A stretch of DNA of 26,583 nucleotides from Amycolatopsis jejuensis (GCF_000717335.1 NZ_JNYZ01000058.1:1-26583); one strand, 5' to 3'; counted from the first letter of the stretch, positions 1-7,433 are shown. The notes: generated by a model from the letters alone, not told the origin. Numbers and translations: made by a program.

Positions 1-1
1 T

Positions 2-61
2 CGGCATTTGCACGACGTAGGGGCGCCGCTGCGCGCGACCTCGGAACGTGTATCGGGATGA
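2..61 (+). CDS. Possible 3' end of a gene entering from the left edge
   Basis: The frame starting at base 2 is open to a TGA at 59-61 and reads as a plausible protein tail (LHDVGAPLRATSERVSG). Only about 19 codons are inside the window, so no family can be named. The assignment rests on codon composition alone and could be chance. An ATG at 58 overlaps this stop as ATGA and opens a 102-codon frame ending at 366, but that product is low-complexity and unrecognised. Confidence 0.22.
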   Translation, partial: RHLHDVGAPLRATSERVSG

Positions 62-525
62 CCGTCGTGCGCCAGCGGGAAACCAGCCCGGAAGGCAAGT
101 TGGGACCGCCTTCCGCTGCACGGCGGACCGTGCGCTTGGAAGGATTCCGCTCCACTGATCCGCACACGATCATGGCGCCCGGCACGGACTCACGGCGGGT
201 CAGCCTGCTCGTGGTGCCGCCGGAAACGCCCGGCGGAATGGCGCGGGCCGTGCTCCGCTCGGCCGCGGCAACTCCACCGCCACGGCCGGGGAAATCCTGT
301 TCGGCAACGGCGTTCCCGGGCCCGGCCGTGATGCCCGGTGAGCTACCGGGTTCCGTACGCGTGTAGTGTCGGTGATGTCCGGGAGCATCCCGTATCCGGG
401 CGCTTGAGCCCGCATCATCCCCTGTTCCTCGTAGTTCGCCTGGTCTTCGCGCGCCACGTGGTAACGATCGCGGCACGCCGGTCTTCCCGTCCCAGCCTCC
501 GGTGGTTGCCGGAGTCTGGAGCGTC
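62..525. other. Region without a convincing gene
   Basis: Both strands have open frames here simply because the DNA is GC-rich. None has a good ribosome-binding site or a recognisable product. The best candidate is the plus-strand 102-codon frame at 58-366, whose product is rich in Pro, Ala and Arg and resembles no family I know. The stretch probably holds the promoter for the small-gene pair that starts at 526, but I see no clear -35/-10 pair. Confidence 0.4.
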
Positions 526-858
526 ATGACCTGCATCGCCATCGACATCCGGCAGATCCTCGGCGTCGCCGAGCTCGATGGGTGCGGGAAAGCGACCCTG
601 GTGGAGCTGACCGGCATCCGGCTGCCCGGCCCGATGGAAGGGGCGATGGTCCGCCGAGCCGATGCGGAACGCGCCGGAATCGTCAGCGCCGGGGGCGAGT
701 CGCCGTCCGCTCCCGGCTGCCCGGTCTGCCCGCACGAGCGGGACGCGCACGACCTGATCGCGGACCGCTTCTGCACGGCGACCGCGGCAGGCGGATACCT
801 CCGCGGATGTGCCTGCGCCGCAGGAAGCCGCGAAACGAGAAAGAGGAACCACCCATGA
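526..858 (+). CDS. Small Cys-rich protein, RGCVC-family-like
   Basis: This encodes a 110-residue protein. Its C-terminal half has a CPVCPHERDAHD segment followed by RFCTATAAGG and RGCACA. That arrangement of paired cysteines with a terminal RGCxC matches my memory of the actinobacterial 'RGCVC family', whose function is unknown; the usual Val is Ala here. The cysteine pairs and histidines would suit a small zinc-binding fold (inference). I chose the ATG at 526 because GGAG at 511-514 and GGA at 518-520 precede it; a GTG at 502 is in frame. The stop TGA (856-858) lies inside the ATGA that starts the next gene, so the two are probably translationally coupled. Confidence 0.6.
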   Translation: MTCIAIDIRQILGVAELDGCGKATLVELTGIRLPGPMEGAMVRRADAERAGIVSAGGESPSAPGCPVCPHERDAHDLIADRFCTATAAGGYLRGCACAAGSRETRKRNHP

Positions 859-1016
859 CCGCCGACGTCGTCTTCGTGTCGCGCTACGACCAGCGCGTCG
901 CCCAGGTACGGGACCTGCTCAAGCAAGACACCGGCCTCACCGACACCGCCTGCCAGGCACTGGCGGTGCGGCTGCTGCACCTGCTCGACGAAGCACCGGA
1001 GAAGCTGCGCCGCTGA
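855..1016 (+). CDS. Small conserved protein, DUF6307-like
   Basis: This is a 53-residue protein beginning MTADVVFVSRYDQRVAQV and ending with DEAPEKLRR. The SRYDQRV motif near residue 9 and the closing PEK(L/V)R resemble the DUF6307 family of very small actinobacterial proteins, whose role is unknown. The start ATG at 855 is preceded by a good AGAGGA ribosome-binding site (839-847 region) and overlaps the stop of the RGCVC-like gene. The sequence predicts a mostly helical soluble protein with no signal peptide or membrane segment. The family name is from memory. Confidence 0.6.
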   Translation: MTADVVFVSRYDQRVAQVRDLLKQDTGLTDTACQALAVRLLHLLDEAPEKLRR

Positions 1017-1287
1017 CGCCGTCCGGCGGGCAGTGCCCAGACCACAATCGAGCAAAGGGGCCCGGTACAGCAGCTCACTCCCGGCGTCGTCGCGCGTTCG
1101 CGGAACGTTGCGCGGCACAGTCGAGGGTGCTGGTCGATTGTGCTGATGGTCCGCGGCATGGGGATGGTGAGGCGTGATGGCTGAGTTCGACACACCGTTG
1201 CTGATCTCGCCCAGCTTCAGTCGGCGTCGTGCGAACTGCGGAGCTCAGGCTGTGCTCCTGAAGGGACCGGTCCCGACGCGGTGATTG

Positions 1288-1293
1288 CATACT
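1288..1293 (+). promoter_or_regulatory. Possible -10 element for the gene at 1300 (leaderless)
   Basis: CATACT matches four of six positions of TATAAT and ends 6 bases before the ATG at 1300. No Shine-Dalgarno sequence precedes that ATG, so a leaderless transcript is plausible. There is no convincing -35 box, so this is weak. The rest of the 1017-1299 interval shows only small GC hairpins, such as CGCC/GGCG at 1017-1028. Confidence 0.22.
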
Positions 1294-1299
1294 GGCCGC

Positions 1300-1986
1300 A
1301 TGGCGGTGAAGAAACTGAACGTTCACCAAGACGTACGCGCGCGGCTCGGCAACGCACTGATCGACGAGCTCGCGGCACACATGTACGCGGTCGACTGTCA
1401 GACGTGCGGGCACGCGCTGGGCAGATTGCGGGCGCCCGCGCTCGGTGTGCGTGACTTCGGCGAGGTCGCCAACGCGACCCTCAACCACCGCCGGTGCCTG
1501 AAGCAGCCGTGGGTGTCGGCTGCGGAACCGCGGCTGTCGGGCCCACGCCACCTGAGCTGGCGGACGAAGATCCTCCAGCTCGACAGCGACCGCAAGCTGT
1601 TGTTCCTGGTCAACCCGTCGCTCGAGGGGGCGACGCTGCTGCCGGGGGAGGGCGGCTGGCGGTACGGCACTGTCGAGTACCGCGTCCGGTCCGGCATGCG
1701 GACCGACGACGATCCGGGGTTCGTCGATGCGATGACCGCCCGGCTCCTGCCGGAGGGCCACCTCGAGGTGGAGTTCGCGCCGGTGGCGGGGGTACCCGCG
1801 GAGGTGTGGCGGTGGACCATCCCGGCGGTCCATCCCTTCGCAGCCGTTCTGCGGTCGCTCGACCAGGTACTGATCGCCATCACCACCGCGCTGGACCTCG
1901 ACGCGCCCACGACCGGCGACGCGCTGGAGCAGGCGATCGTGGACGGGCGGGTCGCGTTCGGGTCGGCGGAGCTGACCCGAACATGA
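1300..1986 (+). CDS. Conserved hypothetical protein with CxxC...HxxxC motif
   Basis: This encodes a 228-residue protein with no signal peptide or membrane helix. An N-terminal helical segment leads into DCQTCGHALG (Cys33, Cys36), followed by LNHRRC about 25 residues later. That spacing would fit a zinc-binding knuckle, which is an inference. The remainder looks alpha/beta, with a WRWTIPAVHP stretch before a C-terminal helix. I recall similar actinobacterial hypothetical proteins but no known function. ATG 1300 is preferred; an in-frame TTG at 1285 is possible. It stands alone, with no operon partner within 280 bases upstream or 100 bases downstream. Confidence 0.65.
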   Translation: MAVKKLNVHQDVRARLGNALIDELAAHMYAVDCQTCGHALGRLRAPALGVRDFGEVANATLNHRRCLKQPWVSAAEPRLSGPRHLSWRTKILQLDSDRKLLFLVNPSLEGATLLPGEGGWRYGTVEYRVRSGMRTDDDPGFVDAMTARLLPEGHLEVEFAPVAGVPAEVWRWTIPAVHPFAAVLRSLDQVLIAITTALDLDAPTTGDALEQAIVDGRVAFGSAELTRT

Positions 1987-2162
1987 CGGCTGGGGACGGT
2001 GCACAACCGAGGTAGGCCCAAACGCAGCGGGGCGGTTCTCCTGGTATCCGCTTGTGCCGCAGCACCCCGTGTCAGCTGGGCGCGCCGATGGGTGCGCCCA
2101 GCTCGATAGACGGATCGTGGGCGACGAACGAGGCTTCTCTCACGGGCTCCGAGTTGTTGATC

Positions 2163-2263
2163 TCTGGGCAGCGTCTGGTAGCTGCGCAACGTCCGGTCGG
2201 ATAGAACAGCGGCGCTGCCGTGTGGGCCAGCCAGTGCGGGGCGTGTCCAGTGAAGAACCTCAT
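2163..2263 (-). pseudogene. Frameshifted N-terminal remnant, queuine tRNA-ribosyltransferase-like
   Basis: Reading leftward from the ATG at 2263 gives MRFFTGHAPHWLAHTAAPLF. After a one-base shift near 2204-2210 the next frame continues SDRTLRSYQTLPR. Joined, they resemble the N-terminus of actinobacterial queuine tRNA-ribosyltransferase-like proteins (DUF7221 type: start, PHWL, PLFVS, then a LPRA motif). After LPR the similarity stops and the rest of the gene is absent. It is therefore a fragment of about 33 codons with a frameshift, not a working gene. The family match is from memory. Confidence 0.45.
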
Positions 2264-2415
2264 GACACCCGTCCTGCTCAGCGACGCGGCGGGTCCACCG
2301 CTCACACTGGTTGTTCCGGTCACGCCGCGCAGCTCTTGGTCGTGACATGCTGGCGCTTTGTCGTGCGGCCGAGCTACGCCCTGCCCTCGGCTGTACGCGG
2401 GGAGCTTCGCGATGA

Positions 2416-3072
2416 GCCGGCTCTCGCCGCTGGCGTTTCTGCCCCGTCGTCGACAAGCTGCGGAAGGGAGCGTTCACGAAGGTCGTGCTGGCCGGGCATT
2501 CGCTCGGGTCGAGTGTGGTATTCGACGTCGCGTCGAAGTACCCGGGTGATGCTGACGGCGTGATCATCACCGGCATGGCGCACCGCTTCGGCGCGGGCAT
2601 CGCGTCGGTGTTCCCGGCGCTGCTGTGGCCGGCGCTCACCGAACCGCGATTCCACACTCTCGGCCCGGCGTACCTCACCACCCGGCCGGGTACCCGGGGA
2701 GAGTTGTTCTACGACACGGCGAATGCCGATCCCGAGGTGATCGCCACCGACGAGGTGACCAAGGGCACCACCGCTGTGCCCGAAGCCGCGACCTTCCTGC
2801 CGTACCTGATCGACGGTACGACCAGCCGCATCCACGTGCCTGCGCTGGTCGTGCTGGGGCAGCAGGACCGGCTGTTCTGCGGCGGTGTCACCGGCACCGA
2901 CTGCACGAGCAGCCGGACTTTGCTCGACCAGGAACGGCCGTGCTATCCGCCGGATGCCGGGCTGGAGGCGTTCGTCCTGCCGGATGCCGGGCATGACATC
3001 AATCTTCAGCGGGGTTCTCATGTTTGGTTCGACGTCGTCGGTGAGTGGCTGTCCCGGCGGTTTCCGTCGTGA
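2416..3072 (+). pseudogene. 5'-truncated alpha/beta hydrolase
   Basis: The open frame follows a TGA at 2413-2415. Recognisable protein starts near 2446 (PVVDKLRKG) and runs straight into the nucleophile elbow GHSLGS. The downstream catalytic residues are present: Asp in GQQDRLF and His in DAGHDIN, about 10 residues from the C-terminal WFDVVGEWL helix. The N-terminal part of the fold, including the oxyanion-hole strand, is missing: no frame upstream supplies it, and the only plausible start (GTG 2485) falls at the elbow itself. An FCGGVTGTDC pair and a later Cys suggest an originally secreted, disulfide-bonded esterase/peptidase-type hydrolase (inference). Its stop overlaps the start of the transporter gene. 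It is probably non-functional, although the remaining 3' portion shows no internal frameshift. Confidence 0.7.
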
Positions 3073-4358
3073 CGGCTGCAGTGCGGCCGATGGTGATCGT
3101 CGCCGCGTGCGCCGGGACATTGATCGAATTTTACGATTTCACCGTCTACGGCTACCTCGCCGTGACGATCGGCCGCGTGTTCTTCCCGTCCGGCGACAGC
3201 GCGGCGGCCACTTTGTCGGCGCTTGCCGTGTTCGCGCCGGCGTTTTTCGTCCGACCGCTCGGTGGGCTGCTCTTCGGCAGCCTTGGCGACCGCTTCGGCC
3301 GCCGGAACGTCCTGTCGGCCACCATCCTGATCATGGGCCTCGCGACCACGGCAATCGGACTGCTGCCCACGTACGCGACGATCGGCGTGGCCGGGCCGGT
3401 CCTGGTCGTGCTGGCCCGGCTGGTCCAAGGACTGGCGGCAGGCGGCGAACTGGGCGGCGCACTCACCTTCATCGCGGAGTCCGTTTCCCCACGCAGGCGC
3501 GGATTCCTGACGTCGTTCACCCAAGTAGGGTCACACGGTTCGGCGGCGCTGGGCGCGATCGTGGTAGCCGTGGTCACGTCTTCGGTGAGCCAGGAACAGT
3601 TCCTGACGTGGGGCTGGCGCCTGCCGCTGCTGATCGCGTTGCCGCTGGCCGCAATCGGCCTCTTCATCAGAACGAAACTGGCGGACACGCCGGAGTTCAC
3701 CGCCCTGCGCCGCGACGGCCACGTCACGCGCGCCCCCATCAGGCAAACCCTCCGCGAAGGACGGTCGGCTCTGGTACGGATCTGGGGCCTGATCGTGCTG
3801 CAGACCGTGTCCGGGTACTTCTGCATCACGTTCCTCTACCTGTATCTTTCGCACTACCTGGGTTTTTCCGTCCGGAGCGCCTACTGGGCGACCGTGGTCG
3901 AAGTCCTGGTCGGCATCGCGACACTCCCGCTCTTCGGCTGGCTGGGCGACCGCTGGGGCCGCAAACCGCTCCTGCGCGCAGGAGCGCTGGGGTGGCTGGT
4001 GCTGGTGTACCCGATGCTCGCGCTGATGGGCACCGGCAGCTACCCCGCAGCCCTCACCGCGGCGGTGGTGCTGTTCCTGCTCAACTGCGTCTACGCGCCA
4101 TCAGCCTTCGCCACGATCACCGAACTCCTCCCGACGCGGTTTCGCTTCACCGGCGCAGCCCTGGGGATCAACGTCCCGCTCGCCCTTTTCGGCGGCAGCG
4201 CCCCGTATGCATCGGCTTGGCTGATCGAACATACGGGAAACAGCCGTTCGCCTGCGTTCTTGATCGGTGGTGCCGCGGTGATCGCGTTGTTCACCACGGG
4301 GAAGATTCCGGAAACCGCTGTCCGGAATGGTGACACTCGGATGCGGATCGCCGGTTGA
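3069..4358 (+). CDS. MFS transporter, metabolite:H+ symporter (MHS) type
   Basis: This encodes a 429-residue inner-membrane protein with about 12 predicted helices. Near residue 20 it carries the MHS-subfamily signature (TLIEFYDFTVYG). The loop motif GDRFGRR follows helix 2, and its half-repeat counterpart GDRWGRK occurs mid-protein. Known MHS members (ProP, KgtP, ShiA, citrate carriers) import organic acids or zwitterions with protons; the substrate here cannot be told. GTG 3069 overlaps the hydrolase stop as GTGA and is preferred; GTG 3045 would add eight residues. Translation may therefore be coupled to the degraded hydrolase frame. It is on the opposite strand to the large catabolic run and convergent with the TetR gene. 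Confidence 0.85.
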   Translation: MTAAVRPMVIVAACAGTLIEFYDFTVYGYLAVTIGRVFFPSGDSAAATLSALAVFAPAFFVRPLGGLLFGSLGDRFGRRNVLSATILIMGLATTAIGLLPTYATIGVAGPVLVVLARLVQGLAAGGELGGALTFIAESVSPRRRGFLTSFTQVGSHGSAALGAIVVAVVTSSVSQEQFLTWGWRLPLLIALPLAAIGLFIRTKLADTPEFTALRRDGHVTRAPIRQTLREGRSALVRIWGLIVLQTVSGYFCITFLYLYLSHYLGFSVRSAYWATVVEVLVGIATLPLFGWLGDRWGRKPLLRAGALGWLVLVYPMLALMGTGSYPAALTAAVVLFLLNCVYAPSAFATITELLPTRFRFTGAALGINVPLALFGGSAPYASAWLIEHTGNSRSPAFLIGGAAVIALFTTGKIPETAVRNGDTRMRIAG

Positions 4359-4379
4359 TGTGCTGCGGACCCGGCTGGC

Positions 4380-4408
4380 CCGTGGCCGTGTCTTCGGCTC
4401 GGCCACGG
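4380..4408. terminator. Hairpin between convergent MFS and TetR genes
   Basis: CCGTGGCCG (4380-4388) and CGGCCACGG (4400-4408) form a perfect 9-bp stem with an 11-base loop containing TTCG. It sits in the 120-base gap between two converging genes and could act in both directions. There is no U-tract, as is common for actinomycete terminators. Confidence 0.5.
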
Positions 4409-4480
4409 CCGCAAAACCCGGGCCGCTGGGTGACCGTCGCCGCCGGTCTCCCAGGCCTCCCGGCCCGGCCGCTCGGAACG

Positions 4481-5110
4481 TCAGCCGGCCGCCGCTGCGG
4501 TCTTGCGCCGTCGGCCGCTGCCGATGACCAGGTCGCAATACGCCTTGGCCAGGTCCTCCGGTGACCGTTTGTCCCCGGGCTCGTACCACTGCGCCGTCGC
4601 GTCGACCATGGCGGTCAAGGCCCGGCGGCCGAGGTCGGGGTCAGCCGGGCCGATACCGTCGGCGGCCATGCGGTCGAAGAGGCCGCCGAGGACGTCGTCG
4701 AACGTGTCCAGCCGGGCGCGTACCTCGGTGAAACGCTCGTCCGGCCGCACCGACCTCCACTCCTGCCCGAAAACGATCACGTGGTACCGGAATTCGAGCA
4801 CGTGCCGCAGCCACCCCCGCACCAGCGCCCGCAGCTGGCGATCCGGGCGATCCGGGGTTTCGAGCGCCTCCTCGGTGATCGCCGCGAGCGGCTCGGTGAG
4901 CTGCTCGAACAGGCTGACGAGGAGGTTCTCCTTGCTGTCGATGTAGTGGTACAGCCCGCCCGGCTGAAGGCCGGTGGCCTCGACGAGCTCGTTGATCGAC
5001 GTCGCGTGATACCCCCGGTCGGCGTACACCTGCGCGGCACTGCCGAGCACAGCGGCCCGCCGCTTGTTGTAGCGATCCCGCAGACGCGGGCGGCTCGGTG
5101 GCTCGGGCAT
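4481..5110 (-). CDS. TetR/AcrR-family transcriptional regulator
   Basis: This encodes a 209-residue protein. Residues about 15-60 form the TetR DNA-binding domain, with helix-turn-helix SINELVEATGLQPGGLYHYI followed by SKENLL. The C-terminal about 140 residues are the helical ligand-binding/dimerisation region, with no recognisable ligand signature. ATG 5110 gives a normal N-terminus for the family. It lies 191 bases downstream of the last gene of the catabolic run, on the same strand, and converges with the MFS gene. Its target could be itself, the MFS gene or the catabolic genes; the sequence does not decide. The C-terminal RRRKTAAAAG tail is basic and probably disordered. Confidence 0.88.
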   Translation of the reverse strand: MPEPPSRPRLRDRYNKRRAAVLGSAAQVYADRGYHATSINELVEATGLQPGGLYHYIDSKENLLVSLFEQLTEPLAAITEEALETPDRPDRQLRALVRGWLRHVLEFRYHVIVFGQEWRSVRPDERFTEVRARLDTFDDVLGGLFDRMAADGIGPADPDLGRRALTAMVDATAQWYEPGDKRSPEDLAKAYCDLVIGSGRRRKTAAAAG

Positions 5111-5163
5111 ACCCGCAGCCTAGCGGTTCATGCCGGCAGAAAAAACACCGGCGGATCATTCTG

Positions 5164-5185
5164 ACTTCGCACGGCTCTTCGAAGT
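5164..5185. promoter_or_regulatory. Inverted repeat upstream of tetR-like gene, candidate operator
   Basis: ACTTCG (5164-5169) and CGAAGT (5180-5185) form 6-bp arms 10 bases apart, and CTTCGAAG at 5177-5184 is itself palindromic. They lie 54-75 bases upstream of the TetR start, a usual distance for autoregulation. A second weaker repeat (GCCGG, A-rich loop, CCGGC) lies at 5132-5152. No clear -35/-10 pair was found. Confidence 0.3.
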
Positions 5186-5301
5186 TCCCGCGCGGACCGG
5201 CCCGACGTCTCCGCCAGGGGAAGGGCCTCGCCGAACCGCTCGAGAAGGCGGCCAGGTGCTGGATCGGCCCGATAGTGTCCCGGCTTCGGCACGTGATGCG
5301 C

Positions 5302-6300
5302 TCAGAAGGCCTCGTGGGGCAGCCTCCGCCGGCACCTCGCCGACACCCGGCGACCGAAGATGCGGAGGGGGTTTTTCATGAGGATCTGCTGTGTCGCCTC
5401 AGCTCCGAGCCGGGCCTTCATCAGCGGCACGAAGTCGGTGATCAGGGTGGCCGCGTTCCCCGAATAGGCCGGGTCCGGGAGGCGGGCCAGTGAGGCGTCG
5501 TTGGAGACGAGCACGCGATCGCCGTACCCGGCTTCGCACAGGGCCGACACCTGGTCGAGGAGCACCTTCTCCGGGTCGGCCAACGCATACGGCTCCGGCC
5601 GCTGTACCGACATTCCGTCGAACTGCAGGTTGACGCCCCACCGCAGTGCAGTCAGATGCTCTTCTCCGCTGGAGAATTCCCCGTGTCCCCAGACGATCTG
5701 GCGCGGGTCGAGGAGGTCGGTCGACACCAGGCGGAAGGCTTGCTCGAACGCGGCGAAGTCGAGGGCGTGCACGCACAGGGCCGCGCCGGTCATCGAGGCG
5801 GCCTGGGCTGCCGCTACGAGGACTCGCCGTTCGGCCGAGGTGGGGCCGCCGTCGAGGGCGGTGACTTTGATGAACGTCGCGGTCACCGGGGTGTTTTCGA
5901 TGCCGGACCGGAGCTCGTCGACGAACACTTTCGCCAGCTCGTCGGTGGTTGCCGTGCTCAGCGACGGGGGCAACGCGCCGGCGCCGACCCCGGTCGCGGC
6001 GGCGATCTTCACGCCGGACCGCTTCGAGACGTCCCGGAGGAACAGGATGTTCCGCCCCATCCCGATGGCCGTCCAGTCCACCAGCAGGGAAACACCCACG
6101 GCACGCAGCTTGCCGAGCTCGGCCACGACGTGCCGGCTGGTGGCTTCCCAGTCGACGTCGAGGTAACTGTCGTGTGCCGGGCCGTGGGCGTCCACGCACA
6201 CGTGCTCGTGTGCCAGCACGTACCCGACCTCGTCCGCGGCCACCGGGCCGGTCACAGTGTTGATCACCCAGTCCGAAGGGGCGAAAGCCGAAAGGTTCAT
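5302..6300 (-). CDS. Phosphotriesterase-family metal-dependent hydrolase
   Basis: This encodes a 332-residue protein. All six binuclear-metal ligands of the phosphotriesterase/PHP family are in place: His31 and His33 (HEH), Lys145 (FIKV, the carbamylated lysine), His178 (CVHA), His206 (WGHGEF) and Asp268 (SNDA). Family members hydrolyse lactones, organophosphates or carboxylate esters, and a small-acid lactone or ester is the likeliest substrate here (inference). The ATG at 6300 overlaps the stop of the decarboxylase beta gene as ATGA and has a GGAGA ribosome-binding site 8 bases upstream. It is the last gene of the long minus-strand run. No signal peptide is seen, so it is cytoplasmic. The C-terminal tail is Arg-rich. 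Confidence 0.82.
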   Translation of the reverse strand: MNLSAFAPSDWVINTVTGPVAADEVGYVLAHEHVCVDAHGPAHDSYLDVDWEATSRHVVAELGKLRAVGVSLLVDWTAIGMGRNILFLRDVSKRSGVKIAAATGVGAGALPPSLSTATTDELAKVFVDELRSGIENTPVTATFIKVTALDGGPTSAERRVLVAAAQAASMTGAALCVHALDFAAFEQAFRLVSTDLLDPRQIVWGHGEFSSGEEHLTALRWGVNLQFDGMSVQRPEPYALADPEKVLLDQVSALCEAGYGDRVLVSNDASLARLPDPAYSGNAATLITDFVPLMKARLGAEATQQILMKNPLRIFGRRVSARCRRRLPHEAF

Positions 6301-6911
6301 CTGACGTCTCCAGGCTGGGTTGCGCGCTCGAGCATGTTCCGCTTGAAATTGATGGCGACCTCGGCGATGTCCCGGTCGGGGCGGGGCCGCCGGCCGTGGT
6401 GGCCGGAATCGTCGTGCACATCGAGTTTCGCCACGATGACGTGCGGGCCCGGAGTCCGGAGCGCGTGCTGCAGCCCGGTCTCGAACGCGGCGAGCGTGTC
6501 GGCCTCGCTGACCTGGCCGGGGGGCAACCCGCAGGCCAGCGCGACGGACCGCAGCGAAGTCCCGCATCCGGTCACCGTAGCTCGCCTGCCGTCCGCCGTG
6601 CTCGCGTACACCTGATCGTCCATGACCAGCAGGATGAGATTCGGCGGCTGATATCGGCCGGTGGTGGCCAGGATCGTCATTCCGGCGACCAACGACCCGT
6701 CCCCTTCGAAAGCGATCACCTTTTCCTCCGGGCGCGCGATGGCCAGCCCGAATGCCATCGCCGCCGAATAGCCCAGCTCCATGTTGTAGAGCGTCGCCGG
6801 TTCGTATCCGCACACGTAGAGTGCCCCGGAGAGCGCGCCGGGGCCGGCGATCACCGGAGCGCGGCCACGCAGCCGGTGCACGACGCGCGCTGCCTCGTAT
6901 CGATCAATCAC
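6297..6911 (-). CDS. ThDP-dependent decarboxylase, beta (PP-domain) subunit
   Basis: This is a 204-residue protein made only of the diphosphate-binding (PP) half of a thiamine-diphosphate enzyme. GDGS at 70-73 starts the cofactor motif. At its end, where sulfopyruvate decarboxylase ComE-type proteins have DN followed by VYGST, this protein has Asp98-Asp99 and then QVYAST. Such half-proteins pair with a PYR-domain partner, here the gene just upstream. The known relatives decarboxylate sulfopyruvate or phosphonopyruvate, so a 3-substituted pyruvate or other 2-oxoacid is expected. GTG 6911 overlaps the alpha stop as GTGA. The C-terminal tail (HHGRRPRPDRD) suggests a His/Arg-rich loop. Confidence 0.8.
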   Translation of the reverse strand: MIDRYEAARVVHRLRGRAPVIAGPGALSGALYVCGYEPATLYNMELGYSAAMAFGLAIARPEEKVIAFEGDGSLVAGMTILATTGRYQPPNLILLVMDDQVYASTADGRRATVTGCGTSLRSVALACGLPPGQVSEADTLAAFETGLQHALRTPGPHVIVAKLDVHDDSGHHGRRPRPDRDIAEVAINFKRNMLERATQPGDVR

Positions 6912-7426
6912 GGGGCCACCATCCGATCGAGCAGGTTCGCGGGAACGATGAAGCCCACTGCCGTTTTCTGCGATGCGCACGTCTTGAGTGCCTCGTGGAC
7001 GGCCCACCTGGGATCGGTGCCCGGCAGCAGGGTGTGATGCGGGATGTCGAGGCCGCGAAACACGCCTTCGGCGGCCAGCGCCGACGCCTGGTGGTAGTCG
7101 TGTTCCTCGCCGAAGACGCGGCTGTGCCCGGCAAGAACGAGCGCGGGAATGCGGCACACCCGCATCCGGGCCAGGATCAGGCCGCAGTAGCCGACCCCCG
7201 AACCCTCCATGGCGACAACGGGAGTCTTCCCGCCCAGCCACGCGCCGGCGGCGATCGCCATGCCTTCGTCCTCCCGCGCGCAGATGACGCTTTCCACCGC
7301 CGGGTTCTTGGCCAGCAGTTCGATCACCGGCGTCAGCACCCGCTCGGGAAGGGACACGCAGAAGTCGACACCGCCGTCCATCAGGCCGGCGTAGACCTCG
7401 TCCGCAATGGATTCACCGTCAGCCAT
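6908..7426 (-). CDS. ThDP-dependent decarboxylase, alpha (PYR-domain) subunit
   Basis: This is a 172-residue PYR-domain protein of the ComD/phosphonopyruvate-decarboxylase type. The segment CAREDEGMAIAAG (residues 49-61) carries the conserved acidic residues that activate the thiazolium, followed by a GSGVGYCG loop. Together with the adjacent PP-domain protein it should form a heteromeric cytoplasmic decarboxylase with the active site at the subunit interface. It starts 7 bases after the stop of the solute-binding protein gene and ends in a GTGA overlap with beta. The ribosome-binding site is weak. The exact 2-oxoacid cannot be inferred; an acetolactate-synthase-like role is unlikely because the central domain is absent. 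Confidence 0.78.
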   Translation of the reverse strand: MADGESIADEVYAGLMDGGVDFCVSLPERVLTPVIELLAKNPAVESVICAREDEGMAIAAGAWLGGKTPVVAMEGSGVGYCGLILARMRVCRIPALVLAGHSRVFGEEHDYHQASALAAEGVFRGLDIPHHTLLPGTDPRWAVHEALKTCASQKTAVGFIVPANLLDRMVAP

Positions 7427-7433
7427 TGCGCAC

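Noticed and set aside
415..852. A 145-codon minus-strand open frame over the small-gene pair
   Set aside because: It is Arg/Gly/Asp-rich with no recognisable motif and lies antisense to the better supported RGCVC-like gene with its ribosome-binding site; it is a GC-driven shadow.
2054..2563. Plus-strand frame that could have been the missing N-terminus of the truncated hydrolase
   Set aside because: Its product has no oxyanion-hole HG motif or hydrolase strand pattern and is in a different frame from the elbow, so it does not supply the missing part.
6297..7426. A frameshift splitting one full-length ThDP enzyme gene
   Set aside because: The two halves end and begin in a regular GTGA overlap, and they correspond to complete PYR and PP domains as in natural ComD/ComE pairs; no middle domain remnant is present.
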